NCBI GenBank assembly: GCA_963717745.1
Contig: CAVQXJ010000031.1
Span: 62,001 to 126,000, forward strand
Reading direction: 5' to 3'
Origin: JACCXG01 sp963717745
Lineage (GTDB): Bacteria; Acidobacteriota; Vicinamibacteria; Vicinamibacterales; 2-12-FULL-66-21
DNA length: 64,000 bases
A program made the position numbers and the translations under genes. This document shows, in pieces, positions 26,708-35,313 of the stretch. Under the pieces are notes generated by a model, which saw nothing but the letters and a program-made list of their open reading frames with translations, had not been told where the DNA came from and made no database searches. Positions within the stretch are counted from its first letter, which is position 1. Every line of letters begins with the position of its first letter.

Positions 26708-26748
26708 ATCGGCCGGTCAGGCCGAAGGTCCCCGCGTGACCGGCCGAT
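26708..26748. terminator. 12-base perfect hairpin at the end of the beta-helix gene
   Basis: ATCGGCCGGTCA (26708-26719) pairs exactly with TGACCGGCCGAT (26737-26748) across a 17-base loop. The stop codon of the minus-strand beta-helix gene (26717-26719) lies inside the stem. It lies between convergent genes and is a likely two-way terminator, although no U-tract follows. Confidence 0.6.
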
Positions 26749-27887
26749 ACCCAACCCGCGCGTACTCAGGCGCCTGCGGCACGAAGGCGGCGTCGAACCG
26801 CGGATCCGGTGGATCGAACGTATTGGCCTTCGGGTCGATGGTGCGCCGGAGGTCGTTGACGTCCCCGTGAATGAATGACCCTCGCACGCCCGCGGCATCG
26901 ACGATGTCGAGCTCGTAGCGCGGCCCCGGCGAGATCCCGCCCGGCCGCGTGTTCTTCCAGAAGATCGAGTCGACGTAGGTGCTCCCGGAGCCGTCGTCGT
27001 CGACCCCGTTCCAGTTGTCCGTGAACGTGCATCTGGTCACCGACACGCGTGACCGCGCGAACACGGTGAGCGCGCCGGAGCCGTGCTCCGGATGGTATTC
27101 ACCGCCGCTGAGCATGCCCACATAGTCGACGCCCAGATTGGCCAGATTGCCGGCGAACAGGCAGTTCTCGAGCGTCGCGCGGCTGCCGTGCAGGACGTCG
27201 AGGGCCGACCCGGTGATCTGCGTGCGGTTGTTCCGGAAGACACAGCTGCGAAACAGCACCGACTCCTGCACCTGATCGAGATGCTCGACCGACACCCCGC
27301 CGCCGCAGGGACTGCTGTAGTTGCCGGAGATCTCGACCTGCTCGATCGTCGGGTACGAGCGCGCGTAGATCTTGATGCCGCCACCGTCGGCGTAGAAGAA
27401 CGGCGTCTTCCGCACATCGTCCGATTCGATCGGCGAGCGATCGCCGGACCCGGTGGTGAAGTTGTTCGCGCCGGTGATCCGGAACCCGCGCAGCACGGTG
27501 TTGCGCGTGACGCCGTCGCCGAAATACACGACGTGGTTGACGACGGCAGGGGTAGCTGGGCGCGTCGCGGTCGGCGACCTCGGGATTGGCGGCGGTGAGG
27601 GTCACCTCGCCCACTGCCTCGAGCGTGATGCCGTCGTGCCGCGCGTTGAACCAGATCAGCGCCTGACCTTTCGCGCGCGGACGATAGGTGCCGGCGTGGA
27701 CGAACACCTTCTTGTCGACGGGATCGCGCGCGGCGGCCTCCAGGGCGTCCTGTATCTGCCCGCCGGGGTGGACGTGGTGACCACCCGCCGCGACTCGTCC
27801 CTGCCGAGCTGCACCCGGCGCCGGTAGCGCGGACAACGCTACGAGCGTCTGCAGAAACGTCCGGCGATCGGGGCGCGAATGCGGCAT
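26717..27887 (-). pseudogene. Tat-exported right-handed beta-helix protein, frameshifted
   Basis: The N-terminal part (from 27887) reads PHSRPDRRTFLQTLVALSALP, a twin-arginine signal, then HHVHPGGQIQDALEAAARDP, the usual start of parallel beta-helix proteins. After PEVADRDAPSYP the family sequence continues as AVVNHVVYFGDGVTRNTVLR in the next frame. The CCCC run (27549-27552 on the plus strand) appears to hold one base too many. The rest (to 26717) has typical helix rungs such as VEISGNYSSPCGGGVSVEHL, CVFRNNRTQITGSALD and CLFAGNLANLG. Such folds usually bind or cut polysaccharides, but no catalytic set is evident. It may be a real pseudogene or a consensus error. Confidence 0.75.
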
Positions 27888-27999
27888 CGAGAGATCAAGG
27901 CTAACACCCGCGCGGCGCCAGCTTCCAGTTGGCAGCTATCAGCGGTCAATCAGGCGCCGGCCTTGCTCAATGCCCGAGCCGCGAACCCGCGAACCCCCC

Positions 28000-28029
28000 T
28001 TCGCGCTTCGCGCTACGGCGCGGCAAGCC
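28000..28029. repeat. Dispersed TTCGCGCTTCGCGCTACGG element
   Basis: TTCGCGCTTCGCGCTACGGC followed by GCGGCAAGCC lies just past the stop of the Gfo/Idh gene, preceded by two GCGAACCC words. The same element occurs inverted at 47380-47409, and a diverged copy lies inside the M56 coding sequence at 35083-35112. Confidence 0.7.
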
Positions 28030-28040
28030 CGGGGCCCCCG

Positions 28041-29144
28041 TCATTCGCCGGCGCTTTCGACCTTGACCAGCGCCGGTTTCCTGACCCCCGGCCGGGTGAT
28101 TCGCTGTTTCCCCGTGGGCCGCTTGGTCTTGGTGAACGGCGGCAGCTTGACGGCCCTTCCCGTCTTCGCCGACTTGTAGAGCGCCTCGACGATCCGCACG
28201 TCCTGCAGACCTTCCTCGCCCGAGGGCTCGGGCTCGCGGTTCTTCCGGATGCAGTCCGAGAAATACAACAGCTGCGGTGCGAACTGATCGCGCTTGCCGA
28301 TCCGCTTGCGGGTGCTCTTGCCCTCGACTGTGAGCTCGTATTCGAGGCCCTCCGCATACTCGTACGCCGGATCGACGTGGATCTGCCCCTTTGAACCCAC
28401 GATCCGGTACGACGCGACATCGGTGGCGTTGAAGCTGGTCACGAACGCCGCCACGCGCTCGCCCTCGAAGCGGAGCAGCGCCCCCGTCGACTCGTCGATC
28501 TCGGCGAGCCTGGCGGTGCCGCTGTTCACCGAGATCGCCATGACCTCGCGCGGTTCGGCGTGGAACAGGTAGCGGGCAGCGTTGATGCAATAGACCCCGA
28601 TGTCGTACAAGGAGCCGCCGCCCATGTTCTTCCTGGTGCGGATGTCCCCCGGCTTCACCGTCATCGCGAACGACGAGTTGAAGAACTTCGGCTCTCCGAT
28701 CCGGCCACGGCGCACCAGATCGACCACCCGCAGGTTGATTTCCTCGAAGTGCAGCCGATACGCGATCATCAGACGGACCCGGTGCCGCCGGCATGCCGCA
28801 ATCATCTGACGGCATTCCTGAGCCGTGACCGCCATCGGCTTTTCGCAGAGCACATGGACCCCGGCCCGCGCCGCCCGAATCGTGTACTCCGCGTGCAGCG
28901 AGTTCGGCAGCGCGATGTAAACCGCGTCGACCTGCTCGAGGCAGGCGTCGTACTCGTCGTAGGTGAACGTGTGCTCGACGCCATATCTGGCGGCCAGCGC
29001 CTTCAGCTTGACCCGATCGTCGCTGACCAGCGCCGTGAGTCGAGAGTTACGCCGCGCATGCGCGAACGCCGGCAGCATCGCGACCTGTGCGATATGTCCC
29101 AGCCCAACCACGGCGTAGCGGACTGCGTGCCCACGTACTGCCAT
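28041..29144 (-). CDS. Gfo/Idh/MocA-family oxidoreductase
   Basis: This protein of 367 residues has an N-terminal Rossmann domain (RYAVVGLGHIAQVAMLPAF). The family motif HVLCEKPMAVTAQEC lies near residue 100; its Glu-Lys-Pro is conserved for cofactor and substrate binding. The C-terminal alpha/beta domain contains GGGSLYDIGVYCINAARYLF, including the Asp and the later helix His/Tyr region used in catalysis. It most likely oxidises or reduces a sugar or inositol with NAD(P), resembling glucose-fructose oxidoreductases. The C-terminus is a basic tail of about 30 residues (TKTKRPTGKQRITRPGVRKP). It is two bases from the next upstream gene. Confidence 0.9.
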   Translation of the reverse strand: MAVRGHAVRYAVVGLGHIAQVAMLPAFAHARRNSRLTALVSDDRVKLKALAARYGVEHTFTYDEYDACLEQVDAVYIALPNSLHAEYTIRAARAGVHVLCEKPMAVTAQECRQMIAACRRHRVRLMIAYRLHFEEINLRVVDLVRRGRIGEPKFFNSSFAMTVKPGDIRTRKNMGGGSLYDIGVYCINAARYLFHAEPREVMAISVNSGTARLAEIDESTGALLRFEGERVAAFVTSFNATDVASYRIVGSKGQIHVDPAYEYAEGLEYELTVEGKSTRKRIGKRDQFAPQLLYFSDCIRKNREPEPSGEEGLQDVRIVEALYKSAKTGRAVKLPPFTKTKRPTGKQRITRPGVRKPALVKVESAGE

Positions 29145-29146
29145 TA

Positions 29147-29374
29147 CTACCTCTTCTTGGCGGTGGACTTCCGGGCGCTCGAGCCGGAGGTCTTACGTGA
29201 CGTCTTCCGCGCCGGAACCTTCGCTCCCTTCTCGCGCGCCTCGCTCAGGCCGATCGCGATCGCCTGCTTCCGGCTGGTCACTTTCCGGCCGGAGCTGCTC
29301 TTCAGCGTGCCCTTCTTCTTTCGCCGCACGGCCGACTCGACGCGCTTGTTCGCTGCCTTTCCATACTTGGCCAT
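29147..29374 (-). CDS. Small basic DUF6496-type protein
   Basis: This 75-residue, lysine- and serine-rich protein contains the conserved stretch KKGTLKSSSGRKVTSRKQAI followed by AIGLSEAREKG, typical of a small family widely found in bacteria (DUF6496). A histone-H1-like tail follows (KTSRKTSGSSARKSTAKKR). A DNA-binding or nucleoid role is a reasonable guess from its charge but is not shown. It lies two bases upstream of the Gfo/Idh gene in the same direction. Confidence 0.85.
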   Translation of the reverse strand: MAKYGKAANKRVESAVRRKKKGTLKSSSGRKVTSRKQAIAIGLSEAREKGAKVPARKTSRKTSGSSARKSTAKKR

Positions 29375-29433
29375 CTGTGTCCTCCGGGTAGGGTGCGTGC
29401 AAACCCCGGACCCAAATGCTAATCTTCGGCCCG

Positions 29434-30561
29434 ATGATGCGGCGGTTGTGTACGGTCGTGTTCAGCCTGATCGCGGCTGGGTGCAGCGGGAAGGAACCGG
29501 CAGGGTTGCCAATCGGGACGGCGGCCCCCGAGTTCTCGTTGGCCGGGATCGATGGGAAGAGCCATGCCCTTCGCGACTATGCGGGGAGCCGGGCGCTGGC
29601 GGTGGTGTTCACCGGGAACAGCTGTCCCGCCTCGCAGGAATACGAATCGCGTATTCGCAAGCTGCACGAGGACTACCGCGGCCGGGGAGTATCGGTCGTG
29701 GCGATCAACCCGAATTCGCCGGCGGCGATCCAGTTGGCGGATCTCGGCTATTCGGACGTCGGCGAGTCGCTCGACGACATGAAAGTGCGCGCCGCCCACC
29801 GGCGGATCGACTATCCCTACTTGTCGGATGCCGATCAAAGTGTGGCGAAGAAGTTCGGGGTCGTCTCCGCACCACATATCTTCGTCTTCGATCAGGCGCG
29901 CACGCTTCGATACCAGGGCCGGATCGGCGATCGCGCCGCGGGCTCCGGGAGCGCGGACACCGACGCCCGCACGGCTCTTGACGCGGTGCTCGGTGGACAG
30001 ACGGTGGCGACGGCACGGACCCCGGTCGAGGGCTGTCCGGTGAAGGGGCTCGCGACGCCCCCGGCAACGCCGGCCGCCGATGTCGACACCCCGGTCACGG
30101 TGGAGATGGCGGCCGCCGAGGATCTCAAGAAGCTCCGCCAGAACGGCACCGGCAAGCTGCTCCTGATCAATTTCTGGGCGACCTGGTGCGCGCCATGTGC
30201 CAGCGAGTTTCCCGATCTCGAAGCGACCTATCGCATGTACAAGGCGCGCAACCTCGAGCTCGTCACCGTGTCGGTCAACGATCCGGAGGAGCGCGCCGGC
30301 GTGCTCGAGTTCCTGAAGACGCACAAGGCGTCGCACCGCAATCTGCTGTTTGCGACGGCTGACGTCTACGGTCTGCAGGCCGCCTTCGACCCGAAGATGC
30401 CGGCCCCGGTGCCGTTCACGATCCTGCTCGCACCGAACGGCGACGTCGTCTACCAGGAGCTCGGCGAGCTCGACTTCATGAAGCTGCGCCGCGCCATTCT
30501 CGCGAACCTTCCCGAAGATCCGAAGTTCCCTGGACAGCAAGCCTACTGGTCACAACCCTGA
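29434..30561 (+). CDS. Lipoprotein with redoxin and thioredoxin domains, copy 1
   Basis: This exported lipoprotein of about 375 residues has the lipobox LIAAGC at its N-terminus. Domain 1 (about 25-190) is a peroxiredoxin/redoxin fold with NSCPASQEYESR, keeping a single cysteine at the peroxidatic position. Domain 2 (about 215-370) is a thioredoxin-like fold with the redox pair WATWCAPC near residue 255. It likely acts as a thiol reductant or peroxidase at the membrane in the periplasm. It heads a tandem pair and converges on a DsbD homologue that could supply electrons. Start ATG 29434 was chosen because it fits the signal peptide. Confidence 0.87.
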   Translation: MMRRLCTVVFSLIAAGCSGKEPAGLPIGTAAPEFSLAGIDGKSHALRDYAGSRALAVVFTGNSCPASQEYESRIRKLHEDYRGRGVSVVAINPNSPAAIQLADLGYSDVGESLDDMKVRAAHRRIDYPYLSDADQSVAKKFGVVSAPHIFVFDQARTLRYQGRIGDRAAGSGSADTDARTALDAVLGGQTVATARTPVEGCPVKGLATPPATPAADVDTPVTVEMAAAEDLKKLRQNGTGKLLLINFWATWCAPCASEFPDLEATYRMYKARNLELVTVSVNDPEERAGVLEFLKTHKASHRNLLFATADVYGLQAAFDPKMPAPVPFTILLAPNGDVVYQELGELDFMKLRRAILANLPEDPKFPGQQAYWSQP

Positions 30562-30578
30562 CCTTGAAGAGGACAACC

Positions 30579-31814
30579 ATGAAGCGACTCGTCGGGACAC
30601 TCGCAGCAGGTGTGGCGCTGATCGCGCTGCCCATCGGCACGACGCCCATCGTGGCTCGCGGCCAGGCGCCCGCGCAGGGCACCGGTCGTGGGATTCAGGC
30701 CAATCTCGAGCACCCGGTGCTGCCGATCGGCGCGGCGCTGCCCGATTTCAGCCTGCCGGGTGTCGACGGCAAGACTCACAAGGCCGGACAATACGCGAGC
30801 ACCAAGCTGCTGGCGGTCGTGTTCGAGAGCAACCACTGTCCAGTCTCGCAGTTGTACGAGAGCCGCATCGAAAAGCTCTACGAGGACTACCGCCGCAAGG
30901 GCGTGACGCTGGTCGCGATCAATCCGAACAATCCCAAGACGGTCCGGCTCGACGAGCTCGGATACACGGACGTCACTGATTCGCTGCCCGAGATGAAGCT
31001 TCGGGCCCGGCTGCGCGGCATCGAGTGGCCGTACCTGTACGACGGCGACACCCAGGCGATCTCGATCAAGTTTGGCGCGGTGGCCACCCCCCACATCTTC
31101 ATCTTCGACCAGCAGCGCAAGCTCCGCTACCAGGGCCGGATCGACGACAACCAGCGCGAAGAGCTCGTGAAGACGCAGGACGCCAGGAACGCGATCGACG
31201 CGTTGCTCGCCGATAAGCCGGTGACGGTCGCGGAGACCACCGCGTTCGGCTGCACCACGAAATGGCTGTCGAAGGCATCGGGCGTCGAACAGGAGTGGGC
31301 GCGGATCCAGGCCGAGCCGGTCAACGTCGAGATGGTCGGCGCCGAGGACTTGAAGAAGCTGCGCGCCAACTCCACCGACAAGGTCATGCTCGTCAACTTC
31401 TGGTCGACCAGCTGCGCCACCTGCGCGGGACAGTTCTTCGATCTCGAAACCACCTACCGCATGTACCGCAAGCGCGCCTTCGACCTGGTGACCATCAACA
31501 CCAACCCGCCGGCCGATGCGGCGCCGGTCATGGCCTTCCTCAAGAAGGAATACGCATCGAGCCAGAACAAGCAGTTCGCCACCGCCGATCGCGCCGGCCT
31601 TCAGGCGGCCTGGGGCGAGAAATGGAACCCGTCGATGCCGCTGACGATGGTGATCGCGCCGGGCGGGGAAGTGCTCTACAAGAAGGAAGGCAAGATCGAC
31701 ATCCTCGAAGTCCGCCGCACCATCCTCGCCGCGATGCCCGACACCAAGGGCTACATCGGGTCGAAGGCCTACTGGGTGAAAACCGTTGCGGAGTTGAAGG
31801 GCAAGGCCAAATAG
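30579..31814 (+). CDS. Exported redoxin-thioredoxin protein, copy 2
   Basis: This protein of 411 residues is paralogous along its full length to the upstream gene, but has a cleavable signal peptide (about 1-27) instead of a lipobox. Domain 1 has NHCPVSQLYESR, matching NSCPASQEYESR of copy 1. Domain 2 carries the active site FWSTSCATC near residue 270. Both share the joining motif VEMVGAEDLKKLR / VEMAAAEDLKKLR. GAAGAGG lies eight bases before ATG 30579. The 17-base gap to copy 1 indicates an operon. The DsbD homologue downstream, in convergent orientation, is the likely electron source. Confidence 0.87.
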   Translation: MKRLVGTLAAGVALIALPIGTTPIVARGQAPAQGTGRGIQANLEHPVLPIGAALPDFSLPGVDGKTHKAGQYASTKLLAVVFESNHCPVSQLYESRIEKLYEDYRRKGVTLVAINPNNPKTVRLDELGYTDVTDSLPEMKLRARLRGIEWPYLYDGDTQAISIKFGAVATPHIFIFDQQRKLRYQGRIDDNQREELVKTQDARNAIDALLADKPVTVAETTAFGCTTKWLSKASGVEQEWARIQAEPVNVEMVGAEDLKKLRANSTDKVMLVNFWSTSCATCAGQFFDLETTYRMYRKRAFDLVTINTNPPADAAPVMAFLKKEYASSQNKQFATADRAGLQAAWGEKWNPSMPLTMVIAPGGEVLYKKEGKIDILEVRRTILAAMPDTKGYIGSKAYWVKTVAELKGKAK

Positions 31815-31846
31815 TCGCGCCAGCCTTGCTAGCGGCGCCTGCCTTT

Positions 31847-31925
31847 ACAGGAGGGCCAGGAGATCAGGAGAAATTCATTTCAGAAGACAGAAGACCAAAA
31901 CCTCCTGATCTCCTGGCCCTCCTGT
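31847..31925. repeat. Perfect 24-base inverted repeat of CAGGAG words
   Basis: ACAGGAGGGCCAGGAGATCA plus GGAG (31847-31870) pairs without mismatch with 31902-31925 over a 31-base loop. It belongs to the same word class as the 11005 and 47439 elements. It sits between two convergent genes. Its last base is the first base of the complementary stop codon of the dsbD-like gene. Confidence 0.9.
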
Positions 31926-33691
31926 TATTGCTGTCGCTGCGCTTTACCCGCGTCGCTGCTGAGAGCATTGGGCCGCAGGATCACATACGTGGGTAGCCCG
32001 ATCGCCTTGAAGCGCGTCATCAGCGACTTGGCGGGTTCGACCTCTGGGTCCTCGGCCTGGAACTTGACCTTCACGTAGTTCGACAGCGCCGCCGTCACCG
32101 CTGGATCCGCCAGCGTCGTCTTGTCCATCGTCAGGCAGTTCTTGCACCAGGTGGCCCAGAAGTCGATCAGGACCGGCTTCTGTTCGCGCTCCGCGCGGTC
32201 GAGGCCGGCAGCCAGCGAGCTGGTCCAGCCGGCGCCGAGCTTCTCCTGGACGCTGCTGCTGACTTCCCCCGCGTCCACGCGAAGGTTGGCGAACAGCGTG
32301 TAGGCGACATAGCCGTAGTAGACCGCGGTCGCAAGGATCAGCACGCCGAACGCCTGCTTCACCCGCACCATCCACATGCCCGGCTTCGGCAGGGCCGCCA
32401 GGCCGGCACCGGCGATCGGCCAGGGGATCGCCATGCCCAGGCCGAGCACGAATGGCAGCGCCAGTGCCAGCGAGGTGCCGCTCGCGTAAAGACTGCTGGA
32501 GAACAGCACGACTTGAATGACGACCGGTGCGACGCACGCCCCGGCGAGCAGGGCCGCGACCGCGCCCATCGTGAAGGCCACCGCGAACGTGCCGCGCTGG
32601 GCGGGTCCGCGCATGCTGCTCGAGAAGCGCGAGAAATCGATGTTGACCACGTCGAACATCGCCAGGCCGAGCACGACGAACAGCGCCGCGATGCCGGCGT
32701 TGAACCACGGCGAGGCGTTGATCGTGCCGAAGGTCCCGGCGGTGAGAATCACGATCAGCCCGAGGACGCCGTAGACGACCGCCATCGCCGCGCCGTAGGT
32801 CGAGCCGAGCAGAAAGCCGCGGCGCCGCGATCCGGCCTGCGCCCCGGCGCCGATGATCGCCAGGTTGATCGGAATCATCGGCAGCACGCACGGGGTGAGG
32901 TTGAGCGCGAGCCCGCCGAGCAGGATCAGCACCAGGATCGCGACCGGGCCGCGTCCTTCGAAGATCCCCTTTCGCGCGATGCCCTGTTCGGCATCGTGGA
33001 TGAACTCGAGGAAGGCCTGCGTCCGCAGGTAGCCGCCGGTCGTACCGGCCACCGTGAAGGCATCGAGCTTCGACAAGTCGCGCGGATCGACCGGCGGGGC
33101 CGGAGCCGGGGCGGTCACGGGATCGGCGGTGCGCGCCGCCGGCGGTCCGGTGCGGCGGCCCGCCGTGAGCCGCGTGAACACCTCACGATTGGCCGGGGTC
33201 ACGGCTGCTCCCGCCGGCACCACCCGCAGCGTCCAGCCTGTCGTCGCGGTGATCGGCCGGAAGCAGACCTTGTCGTCGCACGCCTGATAACGAAGCCGTG
33301 CGGGGATCGCCAGCTCGCCGGACGGAACGCCACGCTCGATCTCGAGCTCGGCCCCGACCACGAACTCGTGCTCGAACACCCTCAGCGGCTGCGATTGCCC
33401 TTCCTGCGCGAAGTCGGTCGGGTGCGGGAAGACCAGCTGCGTGACTCTGACGCCGGGGGGCGCGTCGATCGTGAGCACGGTCGGGATCAGCGACGGGTCC
33501 CGCGGCGTGTCGGATTGGACGTGCAGCCCTTCGGGCAGTGTCACGGTGAGCGCCACGCGGATCGGCGAACCGGGACGCACCCCGTTGGCTTCCACGAAGG
33601 GTGCGATCGTCGCCTGCGGCGGCCGGGTCTGTCCGGAGGATGGCGCCGCAGCTAGAAGAAGGGCGATGCCGGCGAGAAAGAGGGCGCGCAT
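31925..33691 (-). CDS. dsbD: DsbD-like thiol:disulfide interchange protein
   Basis: This protein of 588 residues has a signal peptide (about 1-20). A periplasmic alpha domain contains RYQACDDKVCFRP near residues 155-165. A membrane domain of eight or so helices includes the redox motif LNLTPCVLPMIPINLAI near 265 and GACVAPVVIQVVL near 385. The C-terminal thioredoxin-like gamma domain has FWATWCKNC near 510. It passes electrons from cytoplasmic thioredoxin to periplasmic thiol proteins, probably the two redoxin proteins encoded next door. The final residues KAQRQQ and the stop abut a perfect inverted repeat. Confidence 0.92.
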   Translation of the reverse strand: MRALFLAGIALLLAAAPSSGQTRPPQATIAPFVEANGVRPGSPIRVALTVTLPEGLHVQSDTPRDPSLIPTVLTIDAPPGVRVTQLVFPHPTDFAQEGQSQPLRVFEHEFVVGAELEIERGVPSGELAIPARLRYQACDDKVCFRPITATTGWTLRVVPAGAAVTPANREVFTRLTAGRRTGPPAARTADPVTAPAPAPPVDPRDLSKLDAFTVAGTTGGYLRTQAFLEFIHDAEQGIARKGIFEGRGPVAILVLILLGGLALNLTPCVLPMIPINLAIIGAGAQAGSRRRGFLLGSTYGAAMAVVYGVLGLIVILTAGTFGTINASPWFNAGIAALFVVLGLAMFDVVNIDFSRFSSSMRGPAQRGTFAVAFTMGAVAALLAGACVAPVVIQVVLFSSSLYASGTSLALALPFVLGLGMAIPWPIAGAGLAALPKPGMWMVRVKQAFGVLILATAVYYGYVAYTLFANLRVDAGEVSSSVQEKLGAGWTSSLAAGLDRAEREQKPVLIDFWATWCKNCLTMDKTTLADPAVTAALSNYVKVKFQAEDPEVEPAKSLMTRFKAIGLPTYVILRPNALSSDAGKAQRQQ

Positions 33692-33740
33692 GGCGTTGGT
33701 CGAACCCTCAGTGTAGCGGAGAAGCGCCGTTGCAGCCGTA

Positions 33741-33781
33741 GTTCTCCCTTATCCCTTTTGCCTTCTCCCTTGACACGCGGG
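33741..33781. repeat. Family-2 repeat, pyrimidine arm
   Basis: GTTCTCCCTTATCCCTTTTG then CCTTCTCCCTTGACACGCGG. It lies 20 bases past the stop of the unknown secreted gene, when read on the minus strand, and upstream of dsbD. Confidence 0.75.
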
Positions 33782-33801
33782 ATCTTTACCAGCCCGCTAA
33801 C

Positions 33802-34854
33802 CTAAACCCCGCCCCGCGCAGCGAAATCGTGCTCCAGGCGCGTGCGCAGCCGTCCGAGCTGATCCGCGACGGTGCCCCGCGCTTTCGAGGCCACGAGCTT
33901 GCGCGCAAGCCCGCCGAACATCCCGCCGAAGATGTCGACCCGCGACCGGTTCAGGTAGGCCACATACGTGGCCGGCGAGGGAGACAAGGAATCGCGCACC
34001 AGAACCGTGAGGCCCAGCGACGCATCGAAGTAATGCGTGCCGTAGATCTGCTTGGACCCGACCGTGAACGCGGCCGGCGAATCCGTGGCGCCCGGAAGGA
34101 TCGCAAGGTGCGTCACGCTCGCGACCGGACGCCGGCCGACGACCTCCTTCGACCAGTAAACCAGGTCGCGGGCCTCGGGCGCGGCCGCACCGGGATACTC
34201 GAACAGGTGCCGGCGCAGCGGCTTGAAACGTCCCCATCCCCCCGCATCCGAATCAGCCAGCGACAGGAACTCACCTCGCACGTTGGTGACGTCGGCGCGG
34301 TCGGCATACTGCATCGAGGCGTCCGTCCCCGCCTGCTGGTAGCGGCTGACATAGTCGACGAGCACCTGCCGCATCACGCCGTTCGCGCGCTGATGCGCGT
34401 CGGTGTGGGTCCAGTCAATCTCCTGGCGGAACCGGTTGATGGCATCGGCAGAGAGCTGGACTCCGCACCGTCCGACCCGGCAGTCGCGGAGGCTCTTGAT
34501 GTCGGACTCGTCGAGCGTCAGACCTTCGACGTCGCGCACCGCCGGCGGCCGGCCGAACACCCCAATCTGCAGCACCGCATCGTCTTTTTTGAAGGTGACG
34601 ATGTCGGCGAGTCGCTCGACGTAGAACGCCGGCGTGATCTTGACCCGGACGATGCCGAAGGTGGCGATGTCGCGCGCGTCGCCGGCGGTCGTGCCGCGCG
34701 CCACGACTTCGCCGGCGTCGATCTTGGTGAAGTCTCCCGCGCTCAGGCCGAACGTGCTGGACAGAAAGGCGCGCGCGGCCTCGCCTTCCGACGACGAACC
34801 GGCCGTGGTAAGGGTCAGGCAGAGCGTGCCGGTGAGGAGGAGTTGAACGCGCAT
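33802..34854 (-). CDS. Secreted protein of unknown function in a BlaI-M56 operon
   Basis: This protein of 350 residues has a signal peptide at about 1-20 (RVQLLLTGTLCLTLTTAGSS). I do not recognise a domain. It has a mixed alpha/beta composition with a pair of cysteines in LRDCRVGRCGVQLS, and conserved-looking motifs LTLDESDIKSLRDC, VYWSKEVVGRRPVASVTHL and GTHYFDASLGLTVLV. The last resembles substrate-pocket segments of START- or lipid-binding-like folds, but that is weak. It begins eight bases after the M56 gene and so is the third gene of that operon. It may be the protein whose level the BlaI/M56 switch controls. Confidence 0.7.
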   Translation of the reverse strand: MRVQLLLTGTLCLTLTTAGSSSEGEAARAFLSSTFGLSAGDFTKIDAGEVVARGTTAGDARDIATFGIVRVKITPAFYVERLADIVTFKKDDAVLQIGVFGRPPAVRDVEGLTLDESDIKSLRDCRVGRCGVQLSADAINRFRQEIDWTHTDAHQRANGVMRQVLVDYVSRYQQAGTDASMQYADRADVTNVRGEFLSLADSDAGGWGRFKPLRRHLFEYPGAAAPEARDLVYWSKEVVGRRPVASVTHLAILPGATDSPAAFTVGSKQIYGTHYFDASLGLTVLVRDSLSPSPATYVAYLNRSRVDIFGGMFGGLARKLVASKARGTVADQLGRLRTRLEHDFAARGGV

Positions 34855-35082
34855 GGACGCCTCTAGAGTGAGCCGGCGATCTTCTTGCCGAATCGAGTGA
34901 AAAATCTCGCGGTTGCCACTCCAGCCTGCCGCGATCCGCGTCCGACCGAAACGCCGCCGTCCGCGATCGCCGCCCACGGCGACGACCCGCTGTCCGATAC
35001 CTGCACACGCGACGAGAGAAGCGCCGGCTTGTCGATGGCCGGCAGCGACGGCATCGACGCCGCGACCGGGACGAGAGCCCCA

Positions 35083-35112
35083 CCTTCGCGCTCCGCGCTA
35101 CGGTGGGCAAGC
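35083..35112. repeat. Dispersed repeat inside the M56 coding sequence
   Basis: CCTTCGCGCTCCGCGCTACG followed by GTGGGCAAGC is a diverged copy of the intergenic elements at 28000 and 47380. Here it is translated in frame as part of LAHRSAEREGG. Confidence 0.65.
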
Positions 35113-35201
35113 GGCGCCGTCACCACCGACTGCCCCGCGGTTGCTGCCGGCTGCGAAGTGCGTGCGATCGACCCGGGGCCGGTCGTCTCGCGGATCGTCC
35201 G

Positions 35202-35313
35202 TCCGCCTTCCGCCTTCGCCAAGGCTTCGGCGGACCGCCGTAGCTTTAGCGGAGGCTGGTTAGGCGGAAGAGCAGCGCCGGCGGCAGCCTTCCGCCTAAA
35301 GGCGGAAGCCACG
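35202..35313. repeat. Repeat insertion inside the M56 coding sequence
   Basis: Inverted repeats around CGCCTTCGCCAAGGCTTCGG and GGACCGCCGTAGCTTTAGCG are followed by a perfect 9-base hairpin, CTTCCGCCTAAAGGCGGAAG (35289-35308). They are translated as a RRSAEALAKAEGG-like stretch and FRRKAAAGAALPP. This is the behaviour of palindromic elements that insert in frame into non-essential linkers. Confidence 0.7.
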
